Shown: positions 46,644-58,752, numbered from the stretch's first letter. The stretch: 64,000 nucleotides of DNA from Daphnia pulex (GCF_021134715.1 NC_060025.1:8928001-8992000), one strand, 5' to 3'. Made by a program: numbers and translations. The notes: a model not told the origin generated them from the letters alone.

Positions 46644-49347
46644 ATGGCTGTCCCGAAAACAGATGTTAACTTGACAGCTCTCTACTCAGAATTAAACAAA
46701 TTCGGTAAAAATGGAGATTACAACCGTGCAATCAAAGTTGCCAAGAAAAGTAAGCATTGTGAATAAATAATGGATTTACATTTTATTAAAGAAAATTATC
46801 TAAATTCATTTTGAGTAGTCTTGCAAGAGGCCCCAGATGAAGTGAATGCACAGCATTGCTTGGTTGTGTGCTACGTTCAAGAGTCGGATTTTAAGAATGG
46901 ATTATCTACAATCAACAAGAATGCTGCTCTTTCAGAGTAATTTTATTGATATTTGATTAACTTTTCATTGGTAAAAATTGTGTTGACCTTTAGCTCTATG
47001 ATGTTTGAGAAAGCCTACTGCCTGTATCGCTTAAACAGAACTCAGGAATCACTTGCTGTGCTTAATAAGGAGAACAACCCTGAAGTGAAGCATAAGGAAC
47101 TGAAAGCTCAGGTTTTGTACCGCATGGAAAGGTATTTTAAGTGATTTTATTCATCAGTTTAGACATTTATGATAATAATAAATTTTAGGTTTGTGGAATG
47201 TCTTGAATTGTACAAAGATTTAATCAAGAACACTCAGGATGACTATGAGGCAGAACGTGAAACAAACTTGTCTGCTGTTGTTGCTTCTCTTAGTCTCGAA
47301 GGAACAGTAAGATATAACTGATTTTTTTTTTCAATTAAGTAATTTAAGATTTTTAATGTAATTTTGTTATTAAATAGAAAACAAGCCTACCCATGTCAAG
47401 AGATGACAGCTACGAGTTATCTTACAACGAATCTATTCGTTTGCTTGGTGAAGGTAAAAACGCTGAAGCTGAGGCCCAGTTACGTAAAGCTGAAACTCTT
47501 TGTAGAAAAAGCCTAGAAGAAGATGGAGCTACTGAAGAAGAAATTGAAGACGAATTAGCTCTTATACGGTAAGCATTTGATGGAATTTACTTTTACAGCC
47601 AGTTTCATTATGATGTTTTTAAATTTCAGAGTTCAGTTGGGCTATGCAACTCAACTTCAGGGTCGTACATCAGAGTCGCAGCAAATGTATCAGATGGTGC
47701 TTAAGCAAAAACCCAGCGACGTAGCACTGTCCGCCATCGCTTCCAACAATAGCGCTGTGATTAACGGTGCACAGAACATCTTTGACTCTCGCCGAAAACT
47801 GAAAATGACTCGCTCCACGGTCGAAGAAAATGAAGCCAAATTCACGACAAGGCAAAAACAGGCTCTTGCTGTTAACCAATGTCTCTTCTTGGGAGCAACA
47901 TCTCAGGTAAGAATCAATCCTTTTTTTTCATTTAAGAAGTGCATTATTTTTATTTGTTTTTTTCTTCAATTATTGAATGATAGGCTGAACAGTGCCGGAA
48001 GGCCATTGAAGAACTGAAGAAGGATTACCCCGAAGGAATTATCGAAGTCTTGTTGCTACAAGCGACATTGGAATTTAAAGCCAATCGTTTGGAAGAAGCT
48101 TTAGCGACTTTGGCTTCTTCAAAATCCGATTCTGCTCTGACAGCCGGATTGGCGGCTTTGCAGTTGCTCTTAGAAAAACGCGAATTCGACCGAGCTATCA
48201 CCCATCTTGAACAGCTGTTGAAACAACACTTTCGTCTCGGACTTCTGGGGAGCTTGGTGTCACTTCATAGTGCTCGCGGACAACGTGATAAGGCTATATC
48301 TTTGGTCAACGAGGCCCTCGATAAATTCAACAAAACCAAGGTTCGTTTCTGTGTTTTTTTATTTAACAAGGCAACACAAGACATTTATAAAAGAAGGTAG
48401 TGAAGAACTTAATGTGAACTAAATCCTACTTGTTGTCTTAGGCTGACAATCAGGTTAAGTTATTGCGCCAAGCCGCAGCTTTTCATTTGAAAGGTGGTGA
48501 GCCAGAGAAAGCCGCTGCATGCCTGGAGCAGCTTTGGAAACTGGATTCAAATGACACGGCTACCTTAGCTCGTCTTGTACTCCTCTATTCGCAGGTATCT
48601 TTCACTCTTGTATTAGAATCGGTGATTCAAAGTATTTAACCCCAAATTCCTGAAAACAGTTTGATCCAGCAACAGCCCAGAAGAAAAGCCAACAACTGCC
48701 GCCTCTTGCATTAGATGCGGGTGTTGGCGCTCTCGATGTTGATGCCTTAGAATCAGCTACGTGGGCTCTTGGATTGAAACATGCTCGTAAAGGACCCCCA
48801 ACTGGCGGACCTACGTAATATTTTGTTCATGTAATTATTTTTTCTATTATTTACACTCTATTCCTTTTCTATTATAGATCGCCTGGATCAACTGGTTCTA
48901 AGAAATTGGACGAGAAGGCGTTGGCTAAGAAGAAACTTAAGAAGCGCAAGAAGCTCCCCAAGCGTTATGATCCTAAGGTGACACCCGATCCGGAGCGTTG
49001 GTTACCTCGCCGTGAAAGATCCACGTATCGCCCGAAGAAACAGAGGGATCGTCGGTACCGTGATGCCCGACCAGATGTTGGCAAAGGAACTCAGGGTAGT
49101 TCCGCTGCTATGCAGGAAGCTGAAAATAAATTGTAAGTTATTTGAAAGTCACTTACCCCGTAACATTCTACTAATTCTTTTATTGCTTATCAAATCGTGC
49201 AGTGACATGTCTAACGTCAAAGCGTCGGCTAAACCCGCCGCAGCAGCAGCATCCAGCCCAACAACCAAGTCCATACCGGCTGCAACTTCACAGAGATCGA
49301 AACCAGGACAAGGGCAAAAGAAAAAGAAGCGAAGTGGAAAATTTTGA
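46644..49347 (+). CDS. Srp72: Signal recognition particle subunit SRP72 (complete, eleven exons)
   Basis: SRP72 binds SRP68 and 7SL RNA in the cytosolic particle that targets ribosomes to the ER. Exons: 46644-46749, 46819-46936, 46994-47131, 47189-47306, 47378-47568, 47630-47906, 47984-48340, 48442-48594, 48660-48814, 48878-49132, 49203-49347; all phases agree. The N-terminal two thirds are tetratricopeptide-type helical repeats (for example ALYSELNKFGKNGDYNRAIK and VRYQ-like FEKAYCLYRLNR). Near the C terminus is the family's RNA-binding signature (KKRKKLPKRYDPKVTPDPER, then WLPRRERSTYR), followed by GKGTQG and a Lys-rich tail (GQGQKKKKRSGKF). The length of about 670 residues is normal. The start MAVPKTDVNLTALYSELNKF fits the family. 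AATAAA at 49429-49434. Confidence 0.96.
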
Positions 49348-49428
49348 ATCAACATTTTTTTCGATGGATGTTTCACAACTTTTTGATACATTAACGTGTA
49401 TTATACAAGCTGAAACCTGTCTCACATT

Positions 49429-49434
49429 AATAAA
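49429..49434 (+). terminator. Srp72: Polyadenylation signal of SRP72
   Basis: AATAAA 82 bases after the stop codon at 49347. Confidence 0.55.
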
Positions 49435-49819
49435 AAGGGAAATTTCCATGGTATTTTTGGTTGTTTTCATACCTGCATGCTAGATGGCGTAGTGAATTGC
49501 ATCGTGCTTCTGTTTACTGTTATTGTCGTCAGCTGGCTGGTTTCTTGTGTTGTTGTTTTTTCTTTGTTAGAAATTCGTATGTTCGTAGTATAGCGAGTTC
49601 CAACGAAGCAAAGGCCTAAGGTAACCTCTAAGAAGGAATCTAACTATAGCTGCCAAGATTTTGTGTGCCTCATTTGCTAAATTCGTAAATAGGCCTCCGT
49701 TGACCTAGAATTTGTCTCTTTGGTGCTATACTGTTGAGTGGAATTCTAGCGTTTTATGCAATACTTAATCAATCGAATTCAACAGTTTTGGTTAGCCAGG
49801 CTATTTATGCTAGAAAAAA
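49435..49819. other. Short intergenic region and TBCEL 5' leader
   Basis: Only about 385 bases separate SRP72 polyadenylation from the TBCEL start; no further gene seen. Confidence 0.5.
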
Positions 49820-51696
49820 ATGCGTTCAATTACGCAAGCAGTTAGCGAGAAATATTCTGATGATGACGAGGATACGTCGGGTTCAGGATTCATTTTGTTT
49901 GTTCCAAGATCTTCACCAAGAAAAAGATTACCCAGCACTTTGATTCTCGATCATTGTGAAATTGATTCCGTGGGAGATGAACAATCTTTGAGCTCTATGT
50001 GCCATGAAGTCAATGAGCTTGACCTTGCTCATAACCAAATTTCCAAGTGGACGGAGGTAACTTTCCCTATTATAAAAGATAATTGCTTGCAGTCTTCCTT
50101 TAAATTAATGGTATTTATGTCTTCTGCAGATTAATAAATTGATTAGCTGTCTTCCTAAGCTGAGTTTTCTCAACTTGAGTTATAATGCCTTGGGAAGTGT
50201 TAATGTGAATGCACCTGAAAGTTCATACCCATCTCTGAAGAAGCTGGTGTTGAACCGTGTTGGGATTCAATGGAGTGATCTTGTTCCCTACCTGATTCTC
50301 ATCCCTAAGTATAAAGTGATCACTGTTGAGATCAAATTAGCAAATTTTAACCTACAGTTTCATTTTTTGTTCAACAATAGTTTGGAGGAACTACACCTGA
50401 GCTTTAATCAGATTGAAATTTCGGTTGAACAAGAAGATAATGGAAAAACAATCAGTGAAGTTTTTCCGAAAATTACAACTTTACATTTTGATGGAAATCG
50501 AGTGGAAAATCGTGACCACCTGCTATGGCTATCGTTAAAATTTCCGTCATTGACTTCTTTGGTTTTATGCGACTGCCCCTTGTGGACTTTAAGATGGAAT
50601 TCTCCAGCAGCCCGAAAAGCACAGGTAAGTACTAAATAAGGGAGTGGTAAAAAATATATTACCTCATCATTGTTATCCCGAATAGTAATGTCACAACAGA
50701 CACGGGATCCCATTCTAAAAGCTAACGAATTTGTTGTATTTCGACAGGGTACAAGTATGTCCGGAAGTTCTTTCCCATCATCCAGCGGTAGTGCTGATTC
50801 TTCATCTATGGCTTCGTGTTCTGGTGATGGAAAGACAAGTCCGTGTTGCGTTCCTTTCCTCGATCACGATTGCAGTGATCATGCAAAAGAAAACTTCGAC
50901 GAATCTTCTATGTTCCCCCACTTGCGATCCATCAGTCTAAACAACAGCATGTTTGATTGCTGGGAAGAAATTGGTCAGCTTCGCATTTGGCCATCTTTGG
51001 CCGAACTTCGCATGCAGTCTTGTCCACTTTTTCGGGTATCTATTTTCAAATAGTTATATCACTTTGTAATTTCCTATATGTCTTTCGTTTCATGTCTAGA
51101 AACTGACCGAGCACGAGCGTCGTGAATTGACGATTGCGCGCCTCCCTAATTTGCGTCGGTTGAACGGTGGCGGTGATATTAGCGCAAAAGAACGCGAAGA
51201 AGCCGAACGCAATTTTCTTCGTCGATTTCATGACTGCGAAGTGAAGCCAGCAAGGTTTTTCTTTATCGCATAATTTTCCGATCCGCTTAACATATACTAT
51301 AATCTGGTTCCGTTATGCAATAAGGTATCACGAGTTGCTAGAAATTCACGGTCACGTGGCCCCGTTTGCTGAAGTGAAACTAGCTCCACCGAAAGTAGCC
51401 AATGTTTGGGTAAGGTTTGGAGAGCAGCGCTGGAACGAAAAAAGCCTATCATTATACATGACTATGAAAGAACTAAGAGGTAACACATTTCGCTACTCAC
51501 TCGTGTTTTTCGCGTTCTTAATATCGGTTGAACTCTTTCAGAAAAATTCAGCTTCACAGTCGGTCTTCCCGCGTCAAAACTACGGCTATGGCACATTGAT
51601 ATTCATCCCATGCTTATGCGTTTTCCTGCAAAAAGATTGTACAGTTACAACTTGAAAGATGGCGACGAAATCCTGATCGATGAGAAATTATGTTGA
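49820..51696 (+). CDS. TBCEL: Tubulin-specific chaperone cofactor E-like protein, TBCEL (complete, seven exons)
   Basis: TBCEL destabilises tubulin heterodimers in the cytosol and resembles chaperone E without its CAP-Gly domain. Exons: 49820-50056, 50130-50308, 50381-50624, 50748-51035, 51100-51254, 51325-51479, 51542-51696; 470 aa. Seen: N terminus SITQAVSEKYS followed directly by leucine-rich repeats (ELDLAHNQISKW, LSFLNLSYNALG, LEELHLSFNQIEIS, TTLHFDGNRVE, LRSISLNNSMFDCWEEIGQL), an LRR cap region with RRELTIARLPNLRRLNGG, then YHELLEIHGHVAP and a C-terminal ubiquitin-like fold (VWVRFGEQRW, then LKDGDEILIDEKLC). No CAP-Gly is present, which separates it from TBCE. The fourth exon carries a Ser-rich insertion (MSGSSFPSSSGSADSSS) after the LRRs, longer than in the human protein. 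AATAAA at 51949-51954. Confidence 0.92.
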
Positions 51697-51948
51697 TTTT
51701 TACTCTTTGTTTTGTCGTTCAACGTAAATTGGTTGTGGATCAAGCTGTGAAGTGATTTTTCTCATTGTTAGTTGGTAGCTTAATTTGGGGGAAGTAATTA
51801 GTTAATACCGGAAATCAGATGTATTCCTATCGTATTGGTGAAATCATAGTAGTGATATAACACGCATCGAAGTAGCCTAAACTTGTCCGAATATTTGTAA
51901 TTTGAGAACGCGCATGCCGACGAACGCATACCGATTTTTAGTTTAGTA

Positions 51949-51954
51949 AATAAA
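51949..51954 (+). terminator. TBCEL: Polyadenylation signal of TBCEL
   Basis: AATAAA about 250 bases after the stop codon at 51696. Confidence 0.5.
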
Positions 51955-52296
51955 TTCACGATCGTTCAAGTTATCACATTTTCTTATTTATGTAACGTAA
52001 TTTATGTAACACATAATTCAAAAATTACTAGATTTCTACCGCAATTTCCTGATTTCTGAGACAGTTATCTTTTTGGTTGATAGATGTCGCTGGTTTCGAG
52101 TGGAGTTTGAACGATGAACCTCCGTCAGTTTTCTTTGTTGTTGTAGCCTGTTAAGCACTGAAAAAGCATAGGAATTTCATGTTTCGCATAAATTTCTCAT
52201 TTCAATAGGCAAGGCTTGGTAATTCATCTATTAAATTTTTGTTGAGTACTTAGTGTTTATTTTGTTTCTATTTTTAGCGTTTTGAAACTACAGAAA
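51955..52296. other. Intergenic region and LACTB 5' leader
   Basis: No gene seen. A TTTTTAG acceptor-like site at about 52278 suggests a short leader intron before the LACTB start codon at 52297. Confidence 0.4.
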
Positions 52297-53954
52297 ATGG
52301 CAGGGCGGATTGTTAAAGTTTCGTTGGCTACTGCTGCCACTTTGGTCGCTTCAGCGTTTGGTTCTACCATATATCTAGAAAGTGCAAAAAAGAATGAATT
52401 TTTCTCTCTCAGTAAACCTCAAGGTATCACATTGAACGAAGCTGTTGAGGTTGCAGACAAGTTGTGTGAACAGGTCAAGAATGAATCTGGAATTCCTGGA
52501 TTAGTTGTCAGTGTTAGTATTGATGGTATCCCTGCTTACCAGAGAGGTTGGATGAAAATATATAATTCTGTTTATGTTATTATTAATCTCTCGTCATTTT
52601 CCTATAACAGGATTTGGTTATGCTGATGTTGAGAATCATATTCCATGCCAAAGAAATACTGTAATGCGAATAGCTAGCATTAGCAAGTCTATGACTATGG
52701 CTGTGGTTGCAAAGTAAGTCAAATTGATTCTAAAATTTTGATGATGGTAACATGTCATTTTTACAAAGGTTATGGCAAGAAGGGTACCTTTCCTTTGATA
52801 AACCTGTCCAAGATTATGTACCTGAATTCCCAGAAAAACATTTTGATGGTGAAAAGGTGAAAATTTATTTTATGCTACACACAAATGTTTTCATGTAATC
52901 TTTATATATTCTTTGTAGGTAGAAATCACTTTGAGACATTTATTAAGTCACCTGTCTGGTATTCGTCATTACGAAAAGGTGCCAGCGCCAGCGTTAGTCG
53001 AAACTCTATCAGATCTCAGTGATGATCATCATTCTTCCCCAAATAAAACTTCTGATACTGTAAAAGGGAAAAATGAGTTTGAAAATCAAGAATATTTATT
53101 GAACAGCTTCTTTGACAGTGTTTCAAAATCATTAGCCCTTTTCAAAGATGATGAACTCTTTAATAAACCCGGTAATTTACTATTATTCAAAGTTTTAATT
53201 TTAGAAACATATTACATATTTTATTCAAAATTTTTGAAGGCGATAAGTACCACTATACAACTCATGGATGGACACTAGTGAGTGCTGTCGTCGAGAGCGT
53301 CGCAAATAAATCTTTTCCTGCTTACATGAAAGACTTCTTTCGCGAAATGGGATTGAGGCATACATACTTGGACGAAAACAAAACCATCATCTACAACCGT
53401 GCAAAGTCATACAGTAATTCGTATTTTGGAAATGTATTTTAAAATAATGCAATTATTTTGTGAGTAGGTATTACATAAGAAACGGGAGGGGGCGATTAGA
53501 GAATGCTCCACAAGTCGACAATTCATACAAATGGGCGGGAGGAGGATTCCTGTCTACAAGCGACGATTTGGTAAAGTTCGGAAACGCAATGTTATACGCG
53601 TACCAAAATTCTAACGGCTTCCTGGACTGTGATACCGTTAAAATGATGTGGACACCTGTGTCCAATACCTATTTAGGGTGGGACAAGGACGGGCAGTACG
53701 GAATGGGTTGGGGCGTTATTTTGTCCCAGAACAACTATCCTTTCTGCAAATCAAGGCAGTTTTATGTTACACATACCGGAGCAGCCACTGGAGCTAGTTC
53801 CGCTTTACTCATATTGCCGCGCGTAGATGATGCCGCCGTCAGTGGCAAACCTGTCCGAGGTGTCGTAGTTGCTATGATTGCAAATCTTCAGAATGTCGGG
53901 CTCAACCAGACGGCATTAGAGATAGCAAAAGTGTTTGAACAAGTTTCCGATTAA
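52297..53954 (+). CDS. LACTB: Serine beta-lactamase-like protein LACTB (complete, six exons)
   Basis: Mitochondrial serine protease-like protein descended from class C beta-lactamases/penicillin-binding proteins; in mammals it forms filaments in the intermembrane space. Exons: 52297-52546, 52611-52713, 52769-52856, 52919-53171, 53240-53405, 53468-53954; 448 aa. The N terminus is a basic start plus a hydrophobic helix (IVKVSLATAATLVASAFGS), consistent with mitochondrial targeting or anchoring. Active-site motifs: SISKSMT (catalytic Ser and Lys of SxxK), a candidate YTT motif at KYHYTTHGWTLVSAVVE, and HTG in YVTHTGAATGASSALL. Family blocks LLSHLSGIRHYEK and VDNSYKWAGGGFLST are intact. The insertion between them (about DLSDDHHSSPNKTSDTVKGK) is the usual variable segment. 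It converges tail to tail with the BED-MIF gene 180 bases downstream. Confidence 0.94.
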
Positions 53955-54134
53955 AAATCGTTGTTTAAAAACCAAATATCACTTGAACTATCGCCCCCTT
54001 TAGAAACGGACATTGGCAAGTTTTCTCGAAGTAATATTTTCATGCATGGCATGGACACTAGAAAATATTGTAATTATAGGAATTATATAATTATATCGTA
54101 ATTTCATAGGAAAAGGAAAGACAAAATTGTTTTA

Positions 54135-55514
54135 TCAAAAATAAGCAGTGTTTATGTCATTATGAATCAACATTCGACTGGGAGGTACACCCAAGAATTT
54201 TTCAATGTGTTCACTCAACTGCACCTTTAAATTAGCGTTATCAGTATCCCCTAGTTTTCCAACACCTCTTAGACGGGCGATAGCACACGGTCCTTTTTCT
54301 CCTCCCCAGAGCATCAATCGCTCTGGAACAACTGTCACTATAGAGCACTTTACATTTTGACAAAGAAAAAAATTACATTAATTACAAGGTCTATTCCTGA
54401 AAGTAACTAACAAATTTTATACTTACATTTTCGGGTTTGTCCAGCATTTTTGAAAGTAGCGCGGAGGTTTCGTCTAAAAAATCACTTGGAACCGAGCTCT
54501 TTGAAATGTTTGTGGTAATTTTCAAATGCGGCATCCTGTTAGTTATCAGATGTAGAAATTAATTCAATTGACCACAATTTATGACTAATATTACTAACTT
54601 TGCGATTTCTGGAACCATAATTATTTCCGGCTCAATTTCGATTATTTCTGTTTGAGATGCTGGATTTGTTGAATCCATGTTTGATGATGTTTCATTTGTT
54701 AGCAAGTCCTTGTGAAGATGGTTCAAATGATACTTCAGGGTAGTGGTGCTGGCTGCTGACAATGAGGCTTGGCAAAATTCACAAGTAGCCATGTTTCCTT
54801 CTTTGCGAAAATGTTGCCATACCCATGAAACCTTTTCTCTATGCTTCTTTGTTTTATTCCTGTTGGACGATACGGCACTGCTATAGTCTTTTGATGAAGG
54901 GCTATGTTTTTTCCGACGGTTTTCGATATTGCCAGCTTCGTCATCTTGTATCAATTGGACTACACGGATCTAAATAAAAATATTTAGATTTTATTCGCTG
55001 TTAACGATGTGGAAGACAATCGTGTTAACTTACATTTGATGAAGGTTTACCCAGCATTTTGGAAATCAGGGCTGTGGTTTCTTTGAGAAAATGTTTAGGT
55101 AAAGGTGGATTCTTGGTTACATTAACTGAATTCTTCAAAGGTGACTTGCTATAGATGTACAAATCCAATCTTTACAATGTTAACAACTTAAGAGAAATTT
55201 TAGCAGTTTTACCTAGGAATTGATACAACCTGAAGTCTAGGTTTTGGTTGATTCAAATTTGGTTCTCCTTCAGCTATCAAGTCTTTGTGTAGATGATTCA
55301 GGTGATATTTCAAAGTTGTAGTGCTGGCTGTTGATAAAGAGGCTTCACAGAATTGACAGATAGCAAAATTTCCTTCTTCTATAAAATATTGCCACACCCA
55401 AGAAACTTTTTCTCTGTGCTTTCTTCCTTTTTTTCTGGGTGGCCCGTCAGAAGAAGCATCTTCTTTGGAAGGGCTTTCTTCATTTCCACTATGACCAGCA
55501 CCTTGATAAGCCAT
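54135..55514 (-). CDS. BED finger-MIF fusion protein: BED, partial MIF, BED, MIF (five exons, ~369 aa)
   Basis: Exons (minus): A 55514-55213, B 55148-55034, C 54969-54599, D 54535-54427, E 54347-54135. Every junction has GT/AG and correct phase. A encodes a BED zinc finger (KHREKVSWVWQYF, CQFC, LKYHLNHLH). B encodes a segment like MIF exon 1 (NVTKNPPLPKHFLKETTALI, SKMLGKP). C starts like MIF strand beta-2 (IRVVQLIQD) and then gives a second BED finger almost identical to the first (VSWVWQHF, CEFC, LKYHLNHLH). D and E encode a MIF/tautomerase domain (MPHLKITTNISKSSVP; VVPERLMLWGGEKGPCAIAR; GVGKLG). The MIF catalytic Pro would be internal in the fusion, and the C-terminal strand found in ordinary MIF is missing (ends INTAYF). 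Alternatively D-E could be transcribed alone from its own ATG. DNA-binding BED plus MIF is not a combination I know. Confidence 0.68.
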
Positions 55515-55890
55515 GTATCCTTTACAGTCTGAAGAATAAGTAAGAGAAAGTAAAAAAAAAAACAAACAATTTCATTCAAAGATAATTGAAAATGTTTACC
55601 AAACTAAGAGCAGAACTACAGAGGTTGTTTAAGGTTCTTGTTAATACTTGAGTTACCAAAAAGCTAGTGCTCAATTCAACTTCATTAATGCGTCAAAAAA
55701 TTCCGCCGTGGGTAATTAGGCCTACCAGGTAAAAGCCAATTAGCCAATTTCTATTCTCACAGTTTATTCCAGGAAGAATTGTTCGTGAAATAACGTATTT
55801 ACATTACAGTACAAAAAATAAAACTATTTTGACAATTAAATTTTTCGTCTGCTCTTAGCAAATTGCGATGTTGTCGTTCGTCGGTCCTTC
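55515..55890. other. Upstream region of the BED-MIF gene
   Basis: No gene recognised. On the minus strand an acceptor-like TATTCTTCAG at about 55527 lies just upstream of the chosen ATG at 55514, so an untranslated or further coding exon may lie here. Confidence 0.4.
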
Positions 55891-56247
55891 TTATTTAAGT
55901 GTTACTCGTTTATGTTTCACATTGTTCGAACAATTTTGTTTCTTCGCTTTCTTACTTGATGTTTGCTGCTTGTCTGATAGTGCTACATCTTGCAAATATA
56001 TAGCATAATCTTTTTTGTGGGAAGGTTTCTTTAAGTGATTTATCAAATTGGTTGTATTCTTGCCAGATAATTCAACTCCACAATCCCCAGTTTTACACTT
56101 GCTCTTCTTGGATTTCTTGTTATACGTAAAATAGTTGTGAATTGCGTGACGTCGTTTTCGTACACCCGCTGGTAATAAAGGCCCAGCACATTCTAAATCC
56201 TCCTCTTCTTCACCGTCAACAGGAGCATCAGAGTCTGAATCTGACAT
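55891..56247 (-). CDS. Small BED-type zinc finger protein (118 aa, single exon)
   Basis: Single open frame starting MSDSDSDAPVDGEEEEDL with an acidic N terminus, then a BED-like finger: aromatic start IHNYFTYNKK, cysteines in CKTGDCG, and LINHLKKPSHKKDY supplying histidines. It ends in a Lys-rich tail (SSKKAKKQN, KHKRVTLK). BED fingers bind DNA and derive from hAT-type transposases; a domesticated protein of this size with only the finger is possible. It is different in sequence from the two fingers of the downstream fusion gene, being C-x4-C rather than C-x2-C. It lies between the standalone MIF gene and the fusion gene, all on the same strand. A truncated copy of a transposase N terminus is the alternative. 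Confidence 0.6.
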   Translation of the reverse strand: MSDSDSDAPVDGEEEEDLECAGPLLPAGVRKRRHAIHNYFTYNKKSKKSKCKTGDCGVELSGKNTTNLINHLKKPSHKKDYAIYLQDVALSDKQQTSSKKAKKQNCSNNVKHKRVTLK

Positions 56248-56793
56248 TATAGATTCCTACTCTGCTTATACAGTTTCGTTTGCCAAGTTTTGAAAGCAAA
56301 AAAAAACCTTAGAGAAGCTAAGAAGACTACTGCTCACTGTCACTGGCTAAATTCGTTTTCATAGTCAACCTACTACAATAAAATGCTGGAAGCGCGCAAA
56401 AAATCAAAATTTCATAGGAAAAATCGGGAAAAATCCAAAAATTACATATTTGGAAGCGCTGTTAAAAACAAAAATAACGTCGAAAATAACGTCTGAAAAA
56501 TGCCAAACGTTAGCGTTATCAGTTAAGTTAACGAACACCAAAAAAGGGCCGTTAACGGACTTTTTACGTTATCCGTTATCGTTAACGAAAATCACTACTT
56601 CTTTCTCATCACATCAGACAAATTATGAAAAAAAGCTTGCTTTGTTACTTTGATTAATAGCCTACCTACCGCATTTTCTTGGAGAACAACCTTGAAAGAA
56701 AAACAAACATCCTAGAACAAATGAATGCATAATTTTTTTGGGTAAATTTTTTATTTCTTATATTAGATATCAATGACAGCTGTGAATAAACTA
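56248..56793. other. Intergenic DNA with TAACG-rich patch
   Basis: No gene. From 56470 to 56600 the plus strand is dense in GTTAACG, AACGTTA and TTATCGTTAACG words, giving overlapping small palindromes. The 67-codon frame at 56450 lies in this and is not believed. Confidence 0.4.
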
Positions 56794-57223
56794 TCAACCA
56801 AGAATATCATGGAAGGTTGTTTTATCATATCCAAGATCAGCAGTTTTAACATCTTGGAATTCAATGTACATGTGATTGGGAGCAACACCTAAATGCTTCT
56901 CAACATGTTCACCAAGTATTTTTGAATAGCTTTTATTTTCATTGACTCCAAGTTTTCCAATACTCATTAGATGGGCAATGGCACATGGCCCCTCTTCTCC
57001 TCCCCAAATCATCATCTGGTCGGGAACAATTGTCACAACACAGTACTAAAATCAAAAAATAAAATTTCTTGCTCTGTCTTTAAACAAATTTGTAATGTTT
57101 TGATGTTATACTTACACTTTCAGGTTTACCCAGCATTTTAGCAATCAATGCAGAAGTCTCTTTCAAAAAATTACTTGGGATTGAACTTTTTGAAACATTG
57201 GTCGTGATTTTTAAGTGTGGCAT
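56794..57223 (-). CDS. MIF: Macrophage migration inhibitory factor homologue (standalone, two exons, 119 aa)
   Basis: MIF/D-dopachrome tautomerase family cytokine-like protein, normally a trimer in cytosol or secreted without a signal peptide. Exons (minus): 57223-57116 and 57045-56794, phase 0. Seen: Met followed by the catalytic Pro (MPHLKITTNVSKSSIPSNFL), then KETSALIAKMLGKP, VVTIVPDQMMIWGG, EGPCAIAHLMSIGKLG, NKSYSKILGEHVEKHLG, and the C-terminal strand (DLGYDKTTFHDILG). The length matches the family (about 115). Intron position is the same as in the MIF part of the downstream BED-MIF gene, so that part was copied from a gene like this one. The single cysteines do not form the CxxC of mammalian MIF. 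Confidence 0.92.
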
Positions 57224-57678
57224 TTTCCGTTAGAATTAAACGATTTGATGTTAGGTAATCAATCAAATCACGAATAACCCCAAGTACCAAGTTACAAGAG
57301 TAGTCTGCTAGGAAAACTTCCAAGAAATAGCTGATTTATGTGACCGCTGCTAGATGGCGTGCAAGTTCTTTGTTTTCCCGTATTAAATTAAATTAAAAAT
57401 CAAAATAACTCGTAAAATAGATAGAAATTACACTTAAATGAATGTGTACTAAATATAAGATTATTTGTGTTATGTTTTATAAAAATTGATCTTGTATAAA
57501 ATGTTTTTTTATGTCTCCCATCCTCCAAAATAATAGTTTATGGATATGGTTATGGTGTAAAGAATGAAAGTTGAAATCAGCTGTTTACTTGTTTAGTAGA
57601 ACAGGATGAACGACTGCTGTGGAGTGTATTTACGAGTCTGATTTGTTTGAATGTATTTGAGTCGAATGTATATCAATA
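57224..57678. other. Divergent intergenic region between MIF and CHIC
   Basis: About 455 bases between two divergently transcribed genes; a shared promoter region is likely. No TATA box or other gene seen. Confidence 0.45.
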
Positions 57679-58449
<771 letters not shown>

Positions 58450-58746
58450 CAGGAAATGGAAACTCAAGGAAAATTGCGCACAATTTTGACTGCTCATTGT
58501 TGGATGTCGTTTCTTATTCTTCATCATCGGCCAGAATTGTCTGTTATAAATGGTCTTTCTTACGCTTGTACTTTTCCTCCGAAAGGGTTTATTTGTCAGT
58601 ATGACAACTTTAAGATCTCTCTGCTTAAATGTTGAACGACTCCCTAATCATGTAAACGTCTTTGTGTAAGTAAAACAAAAAAAAAACCCCAAAAAGAAGG
58701 AATTCGGAGCTTGCTATTGCGTGTATATTTAGAATGTGTTGCGGGC

Positions 58747-58752
58747 AATAAA
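58747..58752 (+). terminator. CHIC2: Polyadenylation signal of CHIC
   Basis: AATAAA about 300 bases after the CHIC stop codon. It abuts an ATG (58754) that opens a short frame. Confidence 0.5.

Noticed and set aside
48660-48814. Suspected frameshift in SRP72 exon 9
   Set aside because: On rechecking the bases at 48715-48725, the frame is continuous; the phases on both sides agree.
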